NCBI GenBank assembly: GCA_021772055.1
Contig: JAETNR010000004.1
Span: 1-64,000, forward strand
Length of the DNA stretch: 64,000 nucleotides
Origin: Blautia sp.
Lineage (GTDB): Bacteria > Bacillota > Clostridia > Lachnospirales > Lachnospiraceae
Direction of reading: 5' to 3'
The position numbers and the translations under genes were made by a program. Positions 53,179-61,086 of this stretch are shown here, one piece after another. A model generated the notes under the pieces. That model ran no database searches and was not told the DNA's origin. It saw only the letters and a program-made list of their open reading frames with translations. The stretch's first letter is position 1, and each line of letters begins with the position of its first letter.

Positions 53179-53259
53179 GGGTATTTTAGAGATTGCCAAT
53201 CCTGTATGAGCCGAGAAAAATTTGTGAATTTTAGAGAATTATTTGGGAAGGAGAGACCA

Positions 53260-54009
53260 ATGAAAAAAATAAACGTTACAATATGGAGTGAGGGGCTTGA
53301 TCCGGAGCTGGAACCTCGGGCAGTTGCCCTGTATCCGGAGGATATCAATACTTATCTTGCTGGCTTTCTAGGGGAAGAAGCGGATTTTGAGGTGAATATA
53401 TGCAGCATGTCCCAACCGGAAAATGGGCTGTCCGAAGAAATATTAACCAAGACAGATGTATTGGTATGGTGGAGCCATTTATATGACGATCAGGTCAGTG
53501 ATGAGGCAGCAGAGAGGGTGGTACAAGCAGTATTAAATGGAATGGGGCTGCTGTTCCTGCATGCAAGTCTTGGTTCAAAACCAGCCAAAAGACTGCTGGG
53601 AGTCAATTCCAATGTGGGAAAATACCGTGAAGTAGGAGAAATGGAAAGAATCTGGGTTGTAAATCGCAGCCATCCTGCTGTAGAGGGGATGGAAAAGGAA
53701 TATATTGAAATTCCAGGAAGTGAGATGTACGGGGAGCCTTATGGAATACCAACACCCGATGATATTGTTTTTATAAGCTGGTTTGAAGGAGGAGAGGTGC
53801 TTCGCAGTGGAGTGAGCTGGCATAAGGGAGCCGGAAAGGTATTTTTCTTTTCACCTGGTCATGAGGAATTCCCTGTATATTATCAGAAGGAAATACAAAA
53901 AGTAATGGGGAATATCGTACGGTGGCTGAAACCGGTATGCGGGCCGAAAATTACATTCCGCGGTGAGATTGGCTCTTTAGAGCCCATCAAGAATCCTGTA
54001 AAAAAATGA
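53260..54009 (+). CDS. ThuA-like domain protein
   Basis: A 249-residue protein of the ThuA family (class I glutamine amidotransferase-like fold), named from trehalose utilisation in rhizobia and linked there to 3-keto-sugar metabolism. Visible features are VLVWWSHLYDDQVSDEAAERV, GLLFLHASLGSKPAKRLLG and GAGKVFFFSPGHEEFPVYY. ATG 53260 follows AAGGAG; the extension to 53206 has no site. It closes the third importer operon. With the Gfo/Idh/MocA dehydrogenase 8 kb upstream it suggests a keto-sugar route, which is inference. Confidence 0.88.
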   Translation: MKKINVTIWSEGLDPELEPRAVALYPEDINTYLAGFLGEEADFEVNICSMSQPENGLSEEILTKTDVLVWWSHLYDDQVSDEAAERVVQAVLNGMGLLFLHASLGSKPAKRLLGVNSNVGKYREVGEMERIWVVNRSHPAVEGMEKEYIEIPGSEMYGEPYGIPTPDDIVFISWFEGGEVLRSGVSWHKGAGKVFFFSPGHEEFPVYYQKEIQKVMGNIVRWLKPVCGPKITFRGEIGSLEPIKNPVKK

Positions 54010-54045
54010 GTGCAGTGAAAGGGCTGTATATGACTATTTGGGGCT

Positions 54046-54095
54046 GGCGGTATAGCATGAAAGTATTATATCGCCTTTCCCGCTTTTTTTATTTA
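54046..54095 (+). terminator. Terminator after ThuA-like gene
   Basis: GGCGGTATA (54046-54054) pairs, with one wobble, with TATATCGCC (54067-54075), followed by TTTCCCGC and seven T. The T-run touches the 3' end of the oppositely oriented PIN gene. Confidence 0.6.
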
Positions 54096-54511
54096 AACTT
54101 ATCCAGGAATTCCCGCGGATTAATTGCTTCAATCTCCGAATTTTCAAAGTCTTTCTCATTTACAGTAATGATATAATCCGCACCTGCCTCCTTGGCACAT
54201 TTATCCTGTAGACAGTCCTCAAAATCTGCAAAGGAATCATTTTCTATTGCTTCTATTATTTCTTCCTGTGATGCCGATGCAACCGAAAAAATCATGCAGA
54301 TATCTCTCAAATTATTCCGGCGTTCTTTGTCGCTTTTCTTTCGTAATACATACCATAGGGCAGAAAGGGTATGAAATGCGATATACCCATTAGGCTTTCC
54401 TAAAGCACACAACTCGACAATTCTGATTGATTCATTCAGATATTTATCTTCCCTGTTCGTAATATAGTTAAGCAGGATGTTGGTGTCAATCAATACGGCC
54501 ATATTTTGCAT
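54089..54511 (-). CDS. PIN-domain toxin (VapC-like ribonuclease)
   Basis: A 140-residue PIN-domain protein of the type II toxin-antitoxin kind, a metal-dependent RNase. The first acidic residue is D9 in VLIDTNILLNY; further acidic positions (E-rich centre, DFEDCLQDKCAKEAGADYIIT with a conserved Asp pair) fit the PIN active site, and the end carries NEKDF plus INPREFL. The start is ATG 54511 or 54502. It overlaps the 3' end of the short upstream frame (54486-54647), the normal layout of an antitoxin-toxin operon. The antitoxin part is truncated by a transposon copy. Confidence 0.85.
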   Translation of the reverse strand: MQNMAVLIDTNILLNYITNREDKYLNESIRIVELCALGKPNGYIAFHTLSALWYVLRKKSDKERRNNLRDICMIFSVASASQEEIIEAIENDSFADFEDCLQDKCAKEAGADYIITVNEKDFENSEIEAINPREFLDKFK

Positions 54512-54647
54512 TCATAGCATCCTCTCTTTCCGCATCATATTCTATTGATTCGAAAAATGATTTTCTGGATGCTTCCAACCTTGAAAAGGCATCTAATTTG
54601 TCACTTCTGTTTATAATTCTATAAAATGATGTTGGGGTCAAAACCAT
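54486..54647 (-). pseudogene. Antitoxin remnant starting inside transposon end
   Basis: A 53-codon frame reads MVLTPTSFYR, then IINRSDKLDAFSRLEAS, and ends KYGRID. Its first seven codons lie inside the transposon terminal inverted repeat and the ATG is transposon DNA; the rest is chromosomal and overlaps the PIN gene by 26 bases. The C-terminal part looks like the toxin-binding tail of a small antitoxin, and the DNA-binding N-terminus is missing. An AGGGA 11 bases before the ATG might allow translation. The family of the antitoxin is not recognisable from the tail. Confidence 0.6.
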
Positions 54648-55629
54648 AAATAAATTGATCCCTATTCCTATAGTACCTTGAAAAATTCATATTTTGTAGT
54701 GTAATGCAGGACTTTTGGGGATATATGCTGGTTATTCCCTATCTTGTTTTATACAAGTACCGGATTTTGAGCATAGTTTCCCTGACCCTTCACATAATTG
54801 AAGAGTTTTCGGAAATTCAATGCTGCTATCTTGGAACCGAAAAAGAACTTGCCACGCTGTTTTCCACGAGGCATCTTTTCCCAATGGTAATTCTTGCAGA
54901 TATTTGACGGAACAGTCTCGACTCCATTACGGAGCCTTGCATAATTTTTAAATTCTTCGCTGCTCATGTTCCTCTGGATTTTCGCACGTTCATGTGCAGC
55001 TTTGGATGATGCTTTTTTCCTGCCTTGTTTCGGAATGTAGCTTCCGGATCAGAAGGATTCTGCATCATGGACGATTTCATGCCGCCGTCTTCTTTTGTGC
55101 GGAGTCTGCGTTTTTCATTTTCAACAATGGTCTGTTCTGACAGGCATCTGACAAACAGATCATACTCTATTGAATCATTGTAATCAGACTCACACAGGGC
55201 AAGGAGTTTATCTGCATCCGTTAAGAGCTGCTTTATACGATCATCTGCATCAGTACTCCTCTGGTGATAGATCACTCTGCTAAAATCATTAGGATCCAGG
55301 TAGTGTTTTAAATCATCAGGCAGAGCGGAAGCATTGGCTTTATTCACGTGAATTGCCAGCTTTGAAATGCAGGTATATATCAGTTCCATCCGGCTGAGTT
55401 TACGGATGTTGGATTCAATCATCATAGAGTCCATACGTCTGACTTTCCCACTGATTCCCCTGTAAATGATATTTGCTGGTAAGCGTTTTCTTTGAAGGAC
55501 ATAGAGACTACCTTCTTTCTTAATCTATCTATCTCTATTATACAGTAAGTAAAGCATTTAAGCTTGTATTTACTACAAAATATATGAACTTTTCAAGGTA
55601 CTATAGAGGAGCTTTTGACCCCAACATCA
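54627..55629. mobile_element. Internally deleted IS1182-type element with intact ends
   Basis: The ends are inverted repeats. TGATGTTGGGGTCAAAA at 54627-54643 is matched by its reverse complement at 55613-55629. A second block, CTATAGTACCTTGAAAA and onward (from 54669), is matched near 55604 inward. TAAAA occurs directly outside both ends (54622-54626, 55630-55634), a possible 5-base target duplication. At about 1.0 kb the copy is shorter than a full element, and its transposase is broken by two deletions. It should be mobile only if a complete relative supplies transposase. The family call rests on the transposase fragments. Confidence 0.75.
54749..55502 (-). pseudogene. IS1182-type transposase with two internal deletions
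   Basis: The frame starts at ATG 55502 with MSFKENAYQQISFT, the usual N-terminus of this transposase group as I recall it. It then jumps to RRMDSMMIESNIRKLSR (first deletion, near 55440). It continues to SDPEATFRNKAGK, where near 55015 it joins KASSKAAHERAKIQRN in another frame (second deletion plus frameshift). The rest is the normal C-terminus SSEEFKNYARLRNGVETVPS to YAQNPVLV. The lost middle contains the DDE catalytic core, so the protein cannot be active. Confidence 0.8.
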
Positions 55630-55658
55630 TAAAATCCTGCCCAGATTACAAAAACCTA

Positions 55659-55686
55659 TTGAATTTTTCAAAATATGTGCTATAAT
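55659..55686 (+). promoter_or_regulatory. Promoter of folT riboswitch transcript
   Basis: TTGAAT (55659-55664), 16-base spacer, TATAAT (55681-55686) preceded by TGC (extended -10). It starts 30 bases outside the transposon end, so the insertion left it intact. Confidence 0.8.
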
Positions 55687-55702
55687 CACCTTAAATAAAT
55701 AA

Positions 55703-55815
55703 TAGCGAAGTAGGAATTTATGCGTTAAGTGTTCATTGGCTGGGGAGTCGCCGTGAAACGAAAAGTCCGCAAATATAGGAGGCGGCTTACGATATATTTT
55801 CCGCACCCGTTGCTA
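55703..55815 (+). promoter_or_regulatory. Tetrahydrofolate riboswitch
   Basis: Matches the THF (folT) riboswitch consensus: GCGTTAAGTG (55722-55731), GGGGAGTCGCC (55742-55752), ACGAA (55758-55762), GGCGGCTTACGATAT (55781-55795) and a C-rich 3' strand CCGCACCC. The ends TAGCGA (55703-55708) and TTGCTA (55810-55815) close P1. It stands before folT, so it should shut down folate uptake when reduced folates are plentiful. No strong terminator follows. A small TGAGA/TCTCA hairpin and a duplicated GGAGG region suggest control of translation. Confidence 0.85.
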
Positions 55816-55900
55816 CATATGAGAACATCTCATAATGTGGAGGGATTATTATTTATCAGTAACTACTCTATTATTAAAACATTATGGAGGTGTTTTTATT

Positions 55901-56470
55901 ATGCAAAAAAACAGTTACAAGACTTATTGGAACGTAAAAACTCTGGTATTCATGGCACTTTTGGTTGCTATGCAGCTGGTGCTCTCGAGAGTTCTGGTGA
56001 TTGATCTGGGACCGTATCGTATTACCGTAGGCAGTGTCTGCACTGTTCTTGCGGGACTGTGGCTGGGCCCAGTTGCAGGCGGCGTATGCGGATTGTGTGC
56101 GGACATCATCGGCTGCTTTATTAAGGGATATGCAGTAAATCCTTTGATCACTGTTGCGGCTATTCTCTGGGGCGTACTTCCTGCCTTGATGAAACCTATG
56201 TTTATTCATAAAGAGAAGACCGGGAAAACAGTGGGAATTTGTATTTCCGTGGTACTTACCGGGATATTAAGTTCTCTTGTATGTACAACAGCAGGACTTG
56301 TTTTGATTTTGGGATATAATTTTTATGCGATTATGCCTGGCAGACTTGTACAGTTTGCAATCATGATACCGATTTATTGTGTACTGACCTGTCTGCTGTA
56401 CTTCAGCCCCGTGACCAGCATGGTTGTAGGCTCCGTTACACCGGCAGTTTTGTCCAAAAAGACAGTTTGA
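55901..56470 (+). CDS. folT: Folate-specific ECF transporter S component
   Basis: A 189-residue substrate-binding membrane subunit (S component) of an energy-coupling-factor transporter, with six predicted helices. The segment RVLVIDLGPYRITVGSVCTVLAGLWLGPVAGGVCG is characteristic of FolT. The shared EcfAA'T module is not in this window. ATG 55901 has GGAGG ten bases upstream; the longer frame from 55835 is leader sequence. The THF riboswitch upstream supports folate as substrate. Confidence 0.93.
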   Translation: MQKNSYKTYWNVKTLVFMALLVAMQLVLSRVLVIDLGPYRITVGSVCTVLAGLWLGPVAGGVCGLCADIIGCFIKGYAVNPLITVAAILWGVLPALMKPMFIHKEKTGKTVGICISVVLTGILSSLVCTTAGLVLILGYNFYAIMPGRLVQFAIMIPIYCVLTCLLYFSPVTSMVVGSVTPAVLSKKTV

Positions 56471-56518
56471 TTTTTATATAAAAACTACATATTGAATCGA
56501 TTCCCCAACAAATAAAAG

Positions 56519-56543
56519 AAGCTGCTTTTATGCAGCTTTTTTT
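56519..56543 (+). terminator. Terminator after folT
   Basis: AAGCTGC, loop TTTTAT, GCAGCTT, then TTTTTATTTG. A short but clear intrinsic terminator. Confidence 0.75.
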
Positions 56544-56593
56544 ATTTGTTTTGGAGAACTGCGGGGCTTTGCAAGGTATTTTGGGCAGTCTTT

Positions 56594-57352
56594 TTATAGT
56601 GCGGACTGGGGCTGTACGCGGAACCAGTAGGTGTAATACTGGGAAAACCCTAAGGATTCATAGAGACGGAGGGCGGGAGTATTGCCTTCCACAACCTGGA
56701 GATAGGCATTTTGCGCTCCTTTTTTCATGCCTTCCTTCAAAAGGCCTGTGCATATCTGTCGGGCATAACCGTATCCTCTGTAATCTTCACGCACATGGAT
56801 GGCGTAGATGCCAATGTAATCCCGGTCAAGAATTCCAAGGCCTGTGGCAATGATCTGTCCGTCTTTTTGGACAGAGGCGCAAATGGTTTCTTTTGGGATC
56901 GCATGGTACATGGAGGGAACCACTGCTCTGTGAATAGGGTTTGTGGTACCTTTCAGGCAAAAAAGGCTTTCGATCCACTGGTCCGGAATATTGTCTGTGA
57001 ATACCACATCCTGATACTGAGTATCCAGGCGGGCAGCAGGGAGACGGAGGGTCATAACATTGGTGGTATGCTGAATTTCGTAGCCGCGGTTCTCCAGTGT
57101 ATAGTCAAAATCCGGGGATACCAGCGGGCTGATCTTAAAAATTGCAGGAGTTCCCAGGCGCTTGTAAACGTGTTCGCAGTAGGGGACTTTTTCCCTCCAG
57201 GGCAGAGTAGAAGCCCCGAACTGTTCCACGCTGTTGGTGCGGTGTGTATAAAAATACGAAAAGCGAAGGATCCATCCGTCATAAAGCTCCATCTTGTGGG
57301 AGGGCCAGGCATTGAGGGACATATCTTCGATTTTTTTGATGTTCGTTTCCAT
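56594..57352 (-). CDS. GNAT-family N-acetyltransferase
   Basis: A 252-residue acetyl-CoA-dependent acyltransferase. The GNAT fold is in the C-terminal half (about 120-245): the pyrophosphate-binding loop is VREDYRGYGYARQ, followed by AYLQVVEGNTPALRLYESLGF. The N-terminal 115 residues are a second, degenerate GNAT-like region, giving the larger two-domain size. The acceptor is unknown. It starts behind a GGAGAC stretch and follows the SGNH hydrolase gene by 12 bases, so the two minus-strand genes form an operon. Confidence 0.88.
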   Translation of the reverse strand: METNIKKIEDMSLNAWPSHKMELYDGWILRFSYFYTHRTNSVEQFGASTLPWREKVPYCEHVYKRLGTPAIFKISPLVSPDFDYTLENRGYEIQHTTNVMTLRLPAARLDTQYQDVVFTDNIPDQWIESLFCLKGTTNPIHRAVVPSMYHAIPKETICASVQKDGQIIATGLGILDRDYIGIYAIHVREDYRGYGYARQICTGLLKEGMKKGAQNAYLQVVEGNTPALRLYESLGFSQYYTYWFRVQPQSAL

Positions 57353-57364
57353 GGTTCGTCTCCT

Positions 57365-57982
57365 TTATATGTAAGAATTCAGGTAATAAAAAAGCTTTTC
57401 TGCAAGAATCTCATGTCCCGCATCCGTAAGATGGATACCATCTGTCGTAATGGCATGGAAGCCCAAAAGACCGGCCTGCCGATTCAAAGTATCCTGCAGC
57501 AGAAGATAGGGAATCCCATACTTTTCCGCCAGGATACCAATCCCAAGGGAGAGTGAACGGACATGGGGGATCCAGGTTTTGTACTCCCAGGGAACTGGAA
57601 AAATAAAGGGCTCCATCAGGAGAAAACGGCTGCATGAATGGGACAGAATCTGCAGCAGTTTTTCGTAATTCAAAAGGGCCTTTCTAAGCATTTCTTCCTT
57701 CTGGGAATCGCTGCGGCAGGTATTCATCATAAGCCCGATGTCATTGATTCCGATGAGGATGGAAATCATATCCGCCCTCCTGGAAAGATAAAAGGGCTCT
57801 GCATTTGCCAGAAGACGGGCCGTGGTAAAGCCGTCCACACCGCAGTTGGCTATCTGAAAGTCATGGCCCGTGCTTTTAAGCTTCCGGGAAAGCTTCTGCA
57901 CGTAGCCATTTCCAAGAGGGGGATGATGAAAAAGCCGTCCGCAGTCTGTAATGCTGTCCCCCAGACAAAGCAAATGAGTCAT
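57365..57982 (-). CDS. SGNH/GDSL hydrolase
   Basis: A 205-residue esterase or lipase of the SGNH family. The block I Ser is S10 (LGDSIT), the oxyanion Gly/Asn are in blocks II-III (CGVDGFTTARL, GIND with N80) and the last block gives D181 and H184 (DGIHLTDAGHE). ATG 57982 is preceded by GGAGG and five bases; the longer upstream frame is not expected to be translated. There is no signal peptide, so it is cytoplasmic. Likely activity is deacetylation of a sugar or lipid ester. It heads an operon with the GNAT gene, giving a deacylase/acetyltransferase pair. Confidence 0.88.
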   Translation of the reverse strand: MTHLLCLGDSITDCGRLFHHPPLGNGYVQKLSRKLKSTGHDFQIANCGVDGFTTARLLANAEPFYLSRRADMISILIGINDIGLMMNTCRSDSQKEEMLRKALLNYEKLLQILSHSCSRFLLMEPFIFPVPWEYKTWIPHVRSLSLGIGILAEKYGIPYLLLQDTLNRQAGLLGFHAITTDGIHLTDAGHEILAEKLFYYLNSYI

Positions 57983-58379
57983 TAAAACCTCCGAAAGACA
58001 GAAAAAAGAGATGAATTCTGTCGTTTTTTTCTTTGAAGATACTTTATCACTGTAATGTGATTCGGTCAAGAAAAACATTTGTGGAAAATGGTGCGGCGGA
58101 AACCATTTGCCGAAAATAATGTCGAAAATAGTCGAAAAGAAATTCCGCGAAATTTGAAAAAAGGGATGGACACAGAGATGAAAATGTCCTATAATGAGTT
58201 TCACCAGAAATCATCTGGTATCCCAGCCGTCGAGTTCAGACGGGAAATCCCATAATATGCGAATGATAAAATATTTCATTAAATACAGAGGCTTTTAGTA
58301 TACAAGAGAGAACGTCAGGAGATTCGTTTGCTGCATAGAATTTAACACTGTGCAGTGATAAAAGAAAGGCGGTGAAGAG
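57983..58379 (+). other. Divergent intergenic region and Tad leader
   Basis: About 400 bases without a gene between the SGNH and prepilin peptidase genes. It holds the Tad promoter (58167-58195). In the transcribed leader there are two hairpins, CCAG/CTGG (58204-58218) and CCGTC/GACGG (about 58229-58245). The part before the promoter is A/T-rich with several TCGAAAA runs. I looked for a c-di-GMP riboswitch and did not find its consensus. The leader may still be regulatory. Confidence 0.5.
58167..58195 (+). promoter_or_regulatory. Promoter of Tad pilus operon
   Basis: TGGACA (58167-58172), 17-base spacer, TATAAT (58190-58195). A near-consensus sigma-A promoter that gives a leader of about 180 bases before the first Tad gene. 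Confidence 0.75.
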
Positions 58380-58889
58380 ATGTTCTTGAATACCGGTCTG
58401 CCGCTGGCGATTGCGGGGACTGCCGTATTGATGGATCTGCGGATGGCGCAGGTAGAGAATGGATGGATCTTGTTTTCTATGATGACAGCGTTTTTCTGGC
58501 GCATTATGCAGGAAGGCATCGGAGGAATCCAGGGCTTTATTCTGGGAATGCTCCTGCCCCTGGCAGCACTGAGCGGATTATTTTATTTCCGGATGCTGGG
58601 TCCCGGAGATATCAAGCTGTTTTGTGCTCTGGGATGTGTAATGGGACCATCGGCCATCGGGAAATGTATGATATGTTCATTTGTACTGGGAGCGGTCATA
58701 TCTTTGGCAATTCTGATTTTTTGCGGCAGTTTCTTAACCAGGATTCATAATCTTATCCGTTATTTCCACATTTTTTTCCGGACAGGAGAGGCCACACCCT
58801 ATTACAAGAAGGGAATGGCCCTGGAGAACTTTCATTTTACTGTACCTGTTTTTATGAGTGTCATGCTTTATGCGGGAGGTGTCTATTGA
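58380..58889 (+). CDS. Prepilin peptidase (TadV/CpaA type)
   Basis: A 169-residue aspartyl membrane protease of the A24 family that trims the leader of Flp-type prepilins. The two catalytic aspartates are D19 (LMDLRMAQVENGW) and D76 in the GxGD motif G73-P-G-D76-I-K-L. Six hydrophobic segments are predicted. AAAGGCGGTGAAGAG precedes the start. It is the first gene of the Tad operon, and its substrate is the pilin encoded at 62891. Confidence 0.9.
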   Translation: MFLNTGLPLAIAGTAVLMDLRMAQVENGWILFSMMTAFFWRIMQEGIGGIQGFILGMLLPLAALSGLFYFRMLGPGDIKLFCALGCVMGPSAIGKCMICSFVLGAVISLAILIFCGSFLTRIHNLIRYFHIFFRTGEATPYYKKGMALENFHFTVPVFMSVMLYAGGVY

Positions 58890-59899
58890 GAAAAAACATT
58901 TTTGCAGTCTGTGATCTGGAGGTGGATTATGCCTACAATTTCATGGATTATCTAAATCAGAAGAAGAACATTCCATTTGAAATCCAGGCATTTACCAATG
59001 TAGAAAATCTGATTGCCTATGGAAAGGAGAATTATATTGAGTTGCTGTTGATCTCCGGTAAGGCAATGTGTCGGGAAGTGAAGGAAATGGATATAGGAAA
59101 GATCATTATTCTTTCGGAGGGAGTGCACTCCCCCGGGCTTGATCAATTTCCAAGTGTGTATAAATATCAGTCTTCTTCGGATGTGATACGTGAGGTGATG
59201 GCGTGTTATGGGGAAGAAAAGACCGTTCTTCCGGTTCAGTTTCCGGTATTGAAGAAGACTACGGAAATACTGGGGGTGTATTCCCCACTGGGACGCTGCC
59301 TGAAAACCTCATTGGCTTTGACGCTTGGACAGGTATTGGCAAGAGACCGTGCGGTGCTTTATCTGAATCTGGAGGAATATGCGGGGTTTGAGGAATTAAT
59401 GGGGAAAGGGTTTGACCATAATTTAAGCGACCTTTTGTATTATGTGCGCCAGGAGAATCAGAACCTGACAGTCAGGATGAACAGCATGATACAGACCATT
59501 AATAATCTGGACTACATTCCGCCGGTACAGACGCCTGCAGATATTCTCGGGACATCATGGAAAGACTGGCAGAGACTTCTTGATGAACTTGTGATGCACA
59601 GCTCCTATGAAGTGATCGTGCTGGATATTGGGAATGGGATTGACGAATTATTCCAGCTTCTGGATCGATGCAAGCGGGTTTATATGCCGGTATTAAATGA
59701 TGAGATGTCCGTATGCAAGATCGCTCAGTTTGAGAATCTTCTGCGCATATGGGACTATCCCCAGGTGCTTTCCAAGACAGTGAAGGTTCATCTTCCTTTC
59801 CATGTGGGACCATCGTCTCCTGAGAAATATGCAGAACAGCTCCCTTGGAGTGAGCTTGGTGATTATGTCAGAGAATTACTGAGAAAGGATATGGAATGA
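58886..59899 (+). CDS. TadZ/CpaE-like pilus localisation protein
   Basis: A 337-residue protein with an N-terminal receiver-like domain lacking a clear phospho-acceptor (about 1-110) and a ParA/MinD-type domain (about 125-337). This is the layout of TadZ/CpaE, which places the pilus machine at the cell pole. The Walker A site is atypical (YSPLGRCLKTS, about 132-142), as often in TadZ. It starts with TTG 58886, five bases after GGGAGGT, and overlaps the stop codon of the peptidase gene. The next gene starts before it ends, so translation is coupled throughout. Confidence 0.85.
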   Translation: MRKNIFAVCDLEVDYAYNFMDYLNQKKNIPFEIQAFTNVENLIAYGKENYIELLLISGKAMCREVKEMDIGKIIILSEGVHSPGLDQFPSVYKYQSSSDVIREVMACYGEEKTVLPVQFPVLKKTTEILGVYSPLGRCLKTSLALTLGQVLARDRAVLYLNLEEYAGFEELMGKGFDHNLSDLLYYVRQENQNLTVRMNSMIQTINNLDYIPPVQTPADILGTSWKDWQRLLDELVMHSSYEVIVLDIGNGIDELFQLLDRCKRVYMPVLNDEMSVCKIAQFENLLRIWDYPQVLSKTVKVHLPFHVGPSSPEKYAEQLPWSELGDYVRELLRKDME

Positions 59900-61086
59900 G
59901 CAGAGAAAATTTTCGAAGGATGCGGGGGCTTCTGATGGAAAAGCTGGATCTATCCAGAGAATTAAGTGACGAGGAAATCCTGGATACCATTGATGAGTTA
60001 ATTTTGGACAATATGCGGGAAGCATGTACCTCTCTGAAAGAAAAGGTAGAGCTTCGGCAGGAACTGTTTTATTCCGTACGGAAGCTGGACGTGCTTCAGG
60101 AATTAATAGAAGACAATTCCGTAACGGAAATTATGGTAAACGGACCGGATGCCATTTTTATAGAGCGGGGCGGTAAATTAACACGATGGGATAAAAGCTT
60201 TACATCCAGAGAAAAATTAGAAGATGTCATTCAGCAGATTGTAGGTAAATGTAACCGGGTGGTAAATGAATCCATGCCCATCGTAGACGCCAGGCTGGAA
60301 GGGGGAGCCAGAGTAAATGCCGTAATTGCCCCTGTGGCCCTCAACGGGCCGATCCTGACCATTCGGAGATTTCCGGATGATCCCATTACCATGGAAAAGC
60401 TGATTTCTCTCGGCAGCCTGCCCAGAGAATGTGCGGAATTTCTGGCAGCTCTTGTACGCGCCAGATACAGCATGGTAATCGGTGGAGGAACAGGCAGCGG
60501 CAAAACCACATTTCTTGGAGCGCTGTCAGATTATATACCAGGAGATGAACGGGTAATTACCATTGAAGATAATGCGGAACTGAAGATTCAGGGAATTGAT
60601 AATCTGGTGCGGCTGGAGGCCAAGATGGCAAATATGGAAGGCGCAGCATCGGTAAACATCCGGGATCTGATCAAAACAGCGCTTCGCATGAGGCCGGACA
60701 GACTGATTGTCGGCGAAGTACGCGGCGGGGAGGCAGTTGACATGCTTCAGGCGCTGAACACGGGTCATGACGGCTCTCTGTCCACCGCCCATGCGAATTC
60801 TGCAAGAGATATGTTAAGCAGACTGGAGACCATGACCCTGATGGGCATTGACCTTCCCCTGGAAGCAATCCGGAGACAGATTGCTTCCGGAGTAGATATT
60901 CTGATTCATTTGGGAAGAATGCGGGATAAGTCCAGAAAGGTGATGGAAATTGCGGAAGTCTGTGGAATTGAGAACAAGGAAATTAAGATTCAGACGCTTT
61001 ACCGGTGGCAGGAGGGAACGGGGCTTGTGCAGATGGCACCTCTTGCGAACCGCGAAAAGCTGGAACGGGCAGGAGTTACCATATGA
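59896..61086 (+). CDS. cpaF: CpaF/TadA pilus assembly ATPase
   Basis: A 396-residue secretion ATPase (VirB11/GspE superfamily) that powers assembly of Flp pili. Motifs: Walker A GGGTGSGKT with K203, Asp box VITIEDNAELK, Walker B-like RMRPDRLIVGEVRGGEA, and the His box TGHDGSLSTAHANS. The N-terminal helical domain (about 1-90) is typical of CpaF. It overlaps tadZ by four bases and tadB by four bases. Confidence 0.95.
   Translation: MSRENFRRMRGLLMEKLDLSRELSDEEILDTIDELILDNMREACTSLKEKVELRQELFYSVRKLDVLQELIEDNSVTEIMVNGPDAIFIERGGKLTRWDKSFTSREKLEDVIQQIVGKCNRVVNESMPIVDARLEGGARVNAVIAPVALNGPILTIRRFPDDPITMEKLISLGSLPRECAEFLAALVRARYSMVIGGGTGSGKTTFLGALSDYIPGDERVITIEDNAELKIQGIDNLVRLEAKMANMEGAASVNIRDLIKTALRMRPDRLIVGEVRGGEAVDMLQALNTGHDGSLSTAHANSARDMLSRLETMTLMGIDLPLEAIRRQIASGVDILIHLGRMRDKSRKVMEIAEVCGIENKEIKIQTLYRWQEGTGLVQMAPLANREKLERAGVTI

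Noticed and set aside
55630..55735. Missing N-terminal half of the antitoxin on the far side of the transposon
   Set aside because: Joining the flanks gives an in-frame TAG after about a dozen codons and no start; this stretch is the folT promoter, so the lost part is deleted rather than displaced.
57365..58204. SGNH hydrolase extended upstream to 58204
   Set aside because: The true family start (T-x-L-L-C-L-G-D-S) is at 57982 behind GGAGG; the extension reaches into the Tad promoter.
58202..58379. c-di-GMP riboswitch in the Tad leader
   Set aside because: Neither the class I nor the class II consensus is found; only two simple hairpins are visible.
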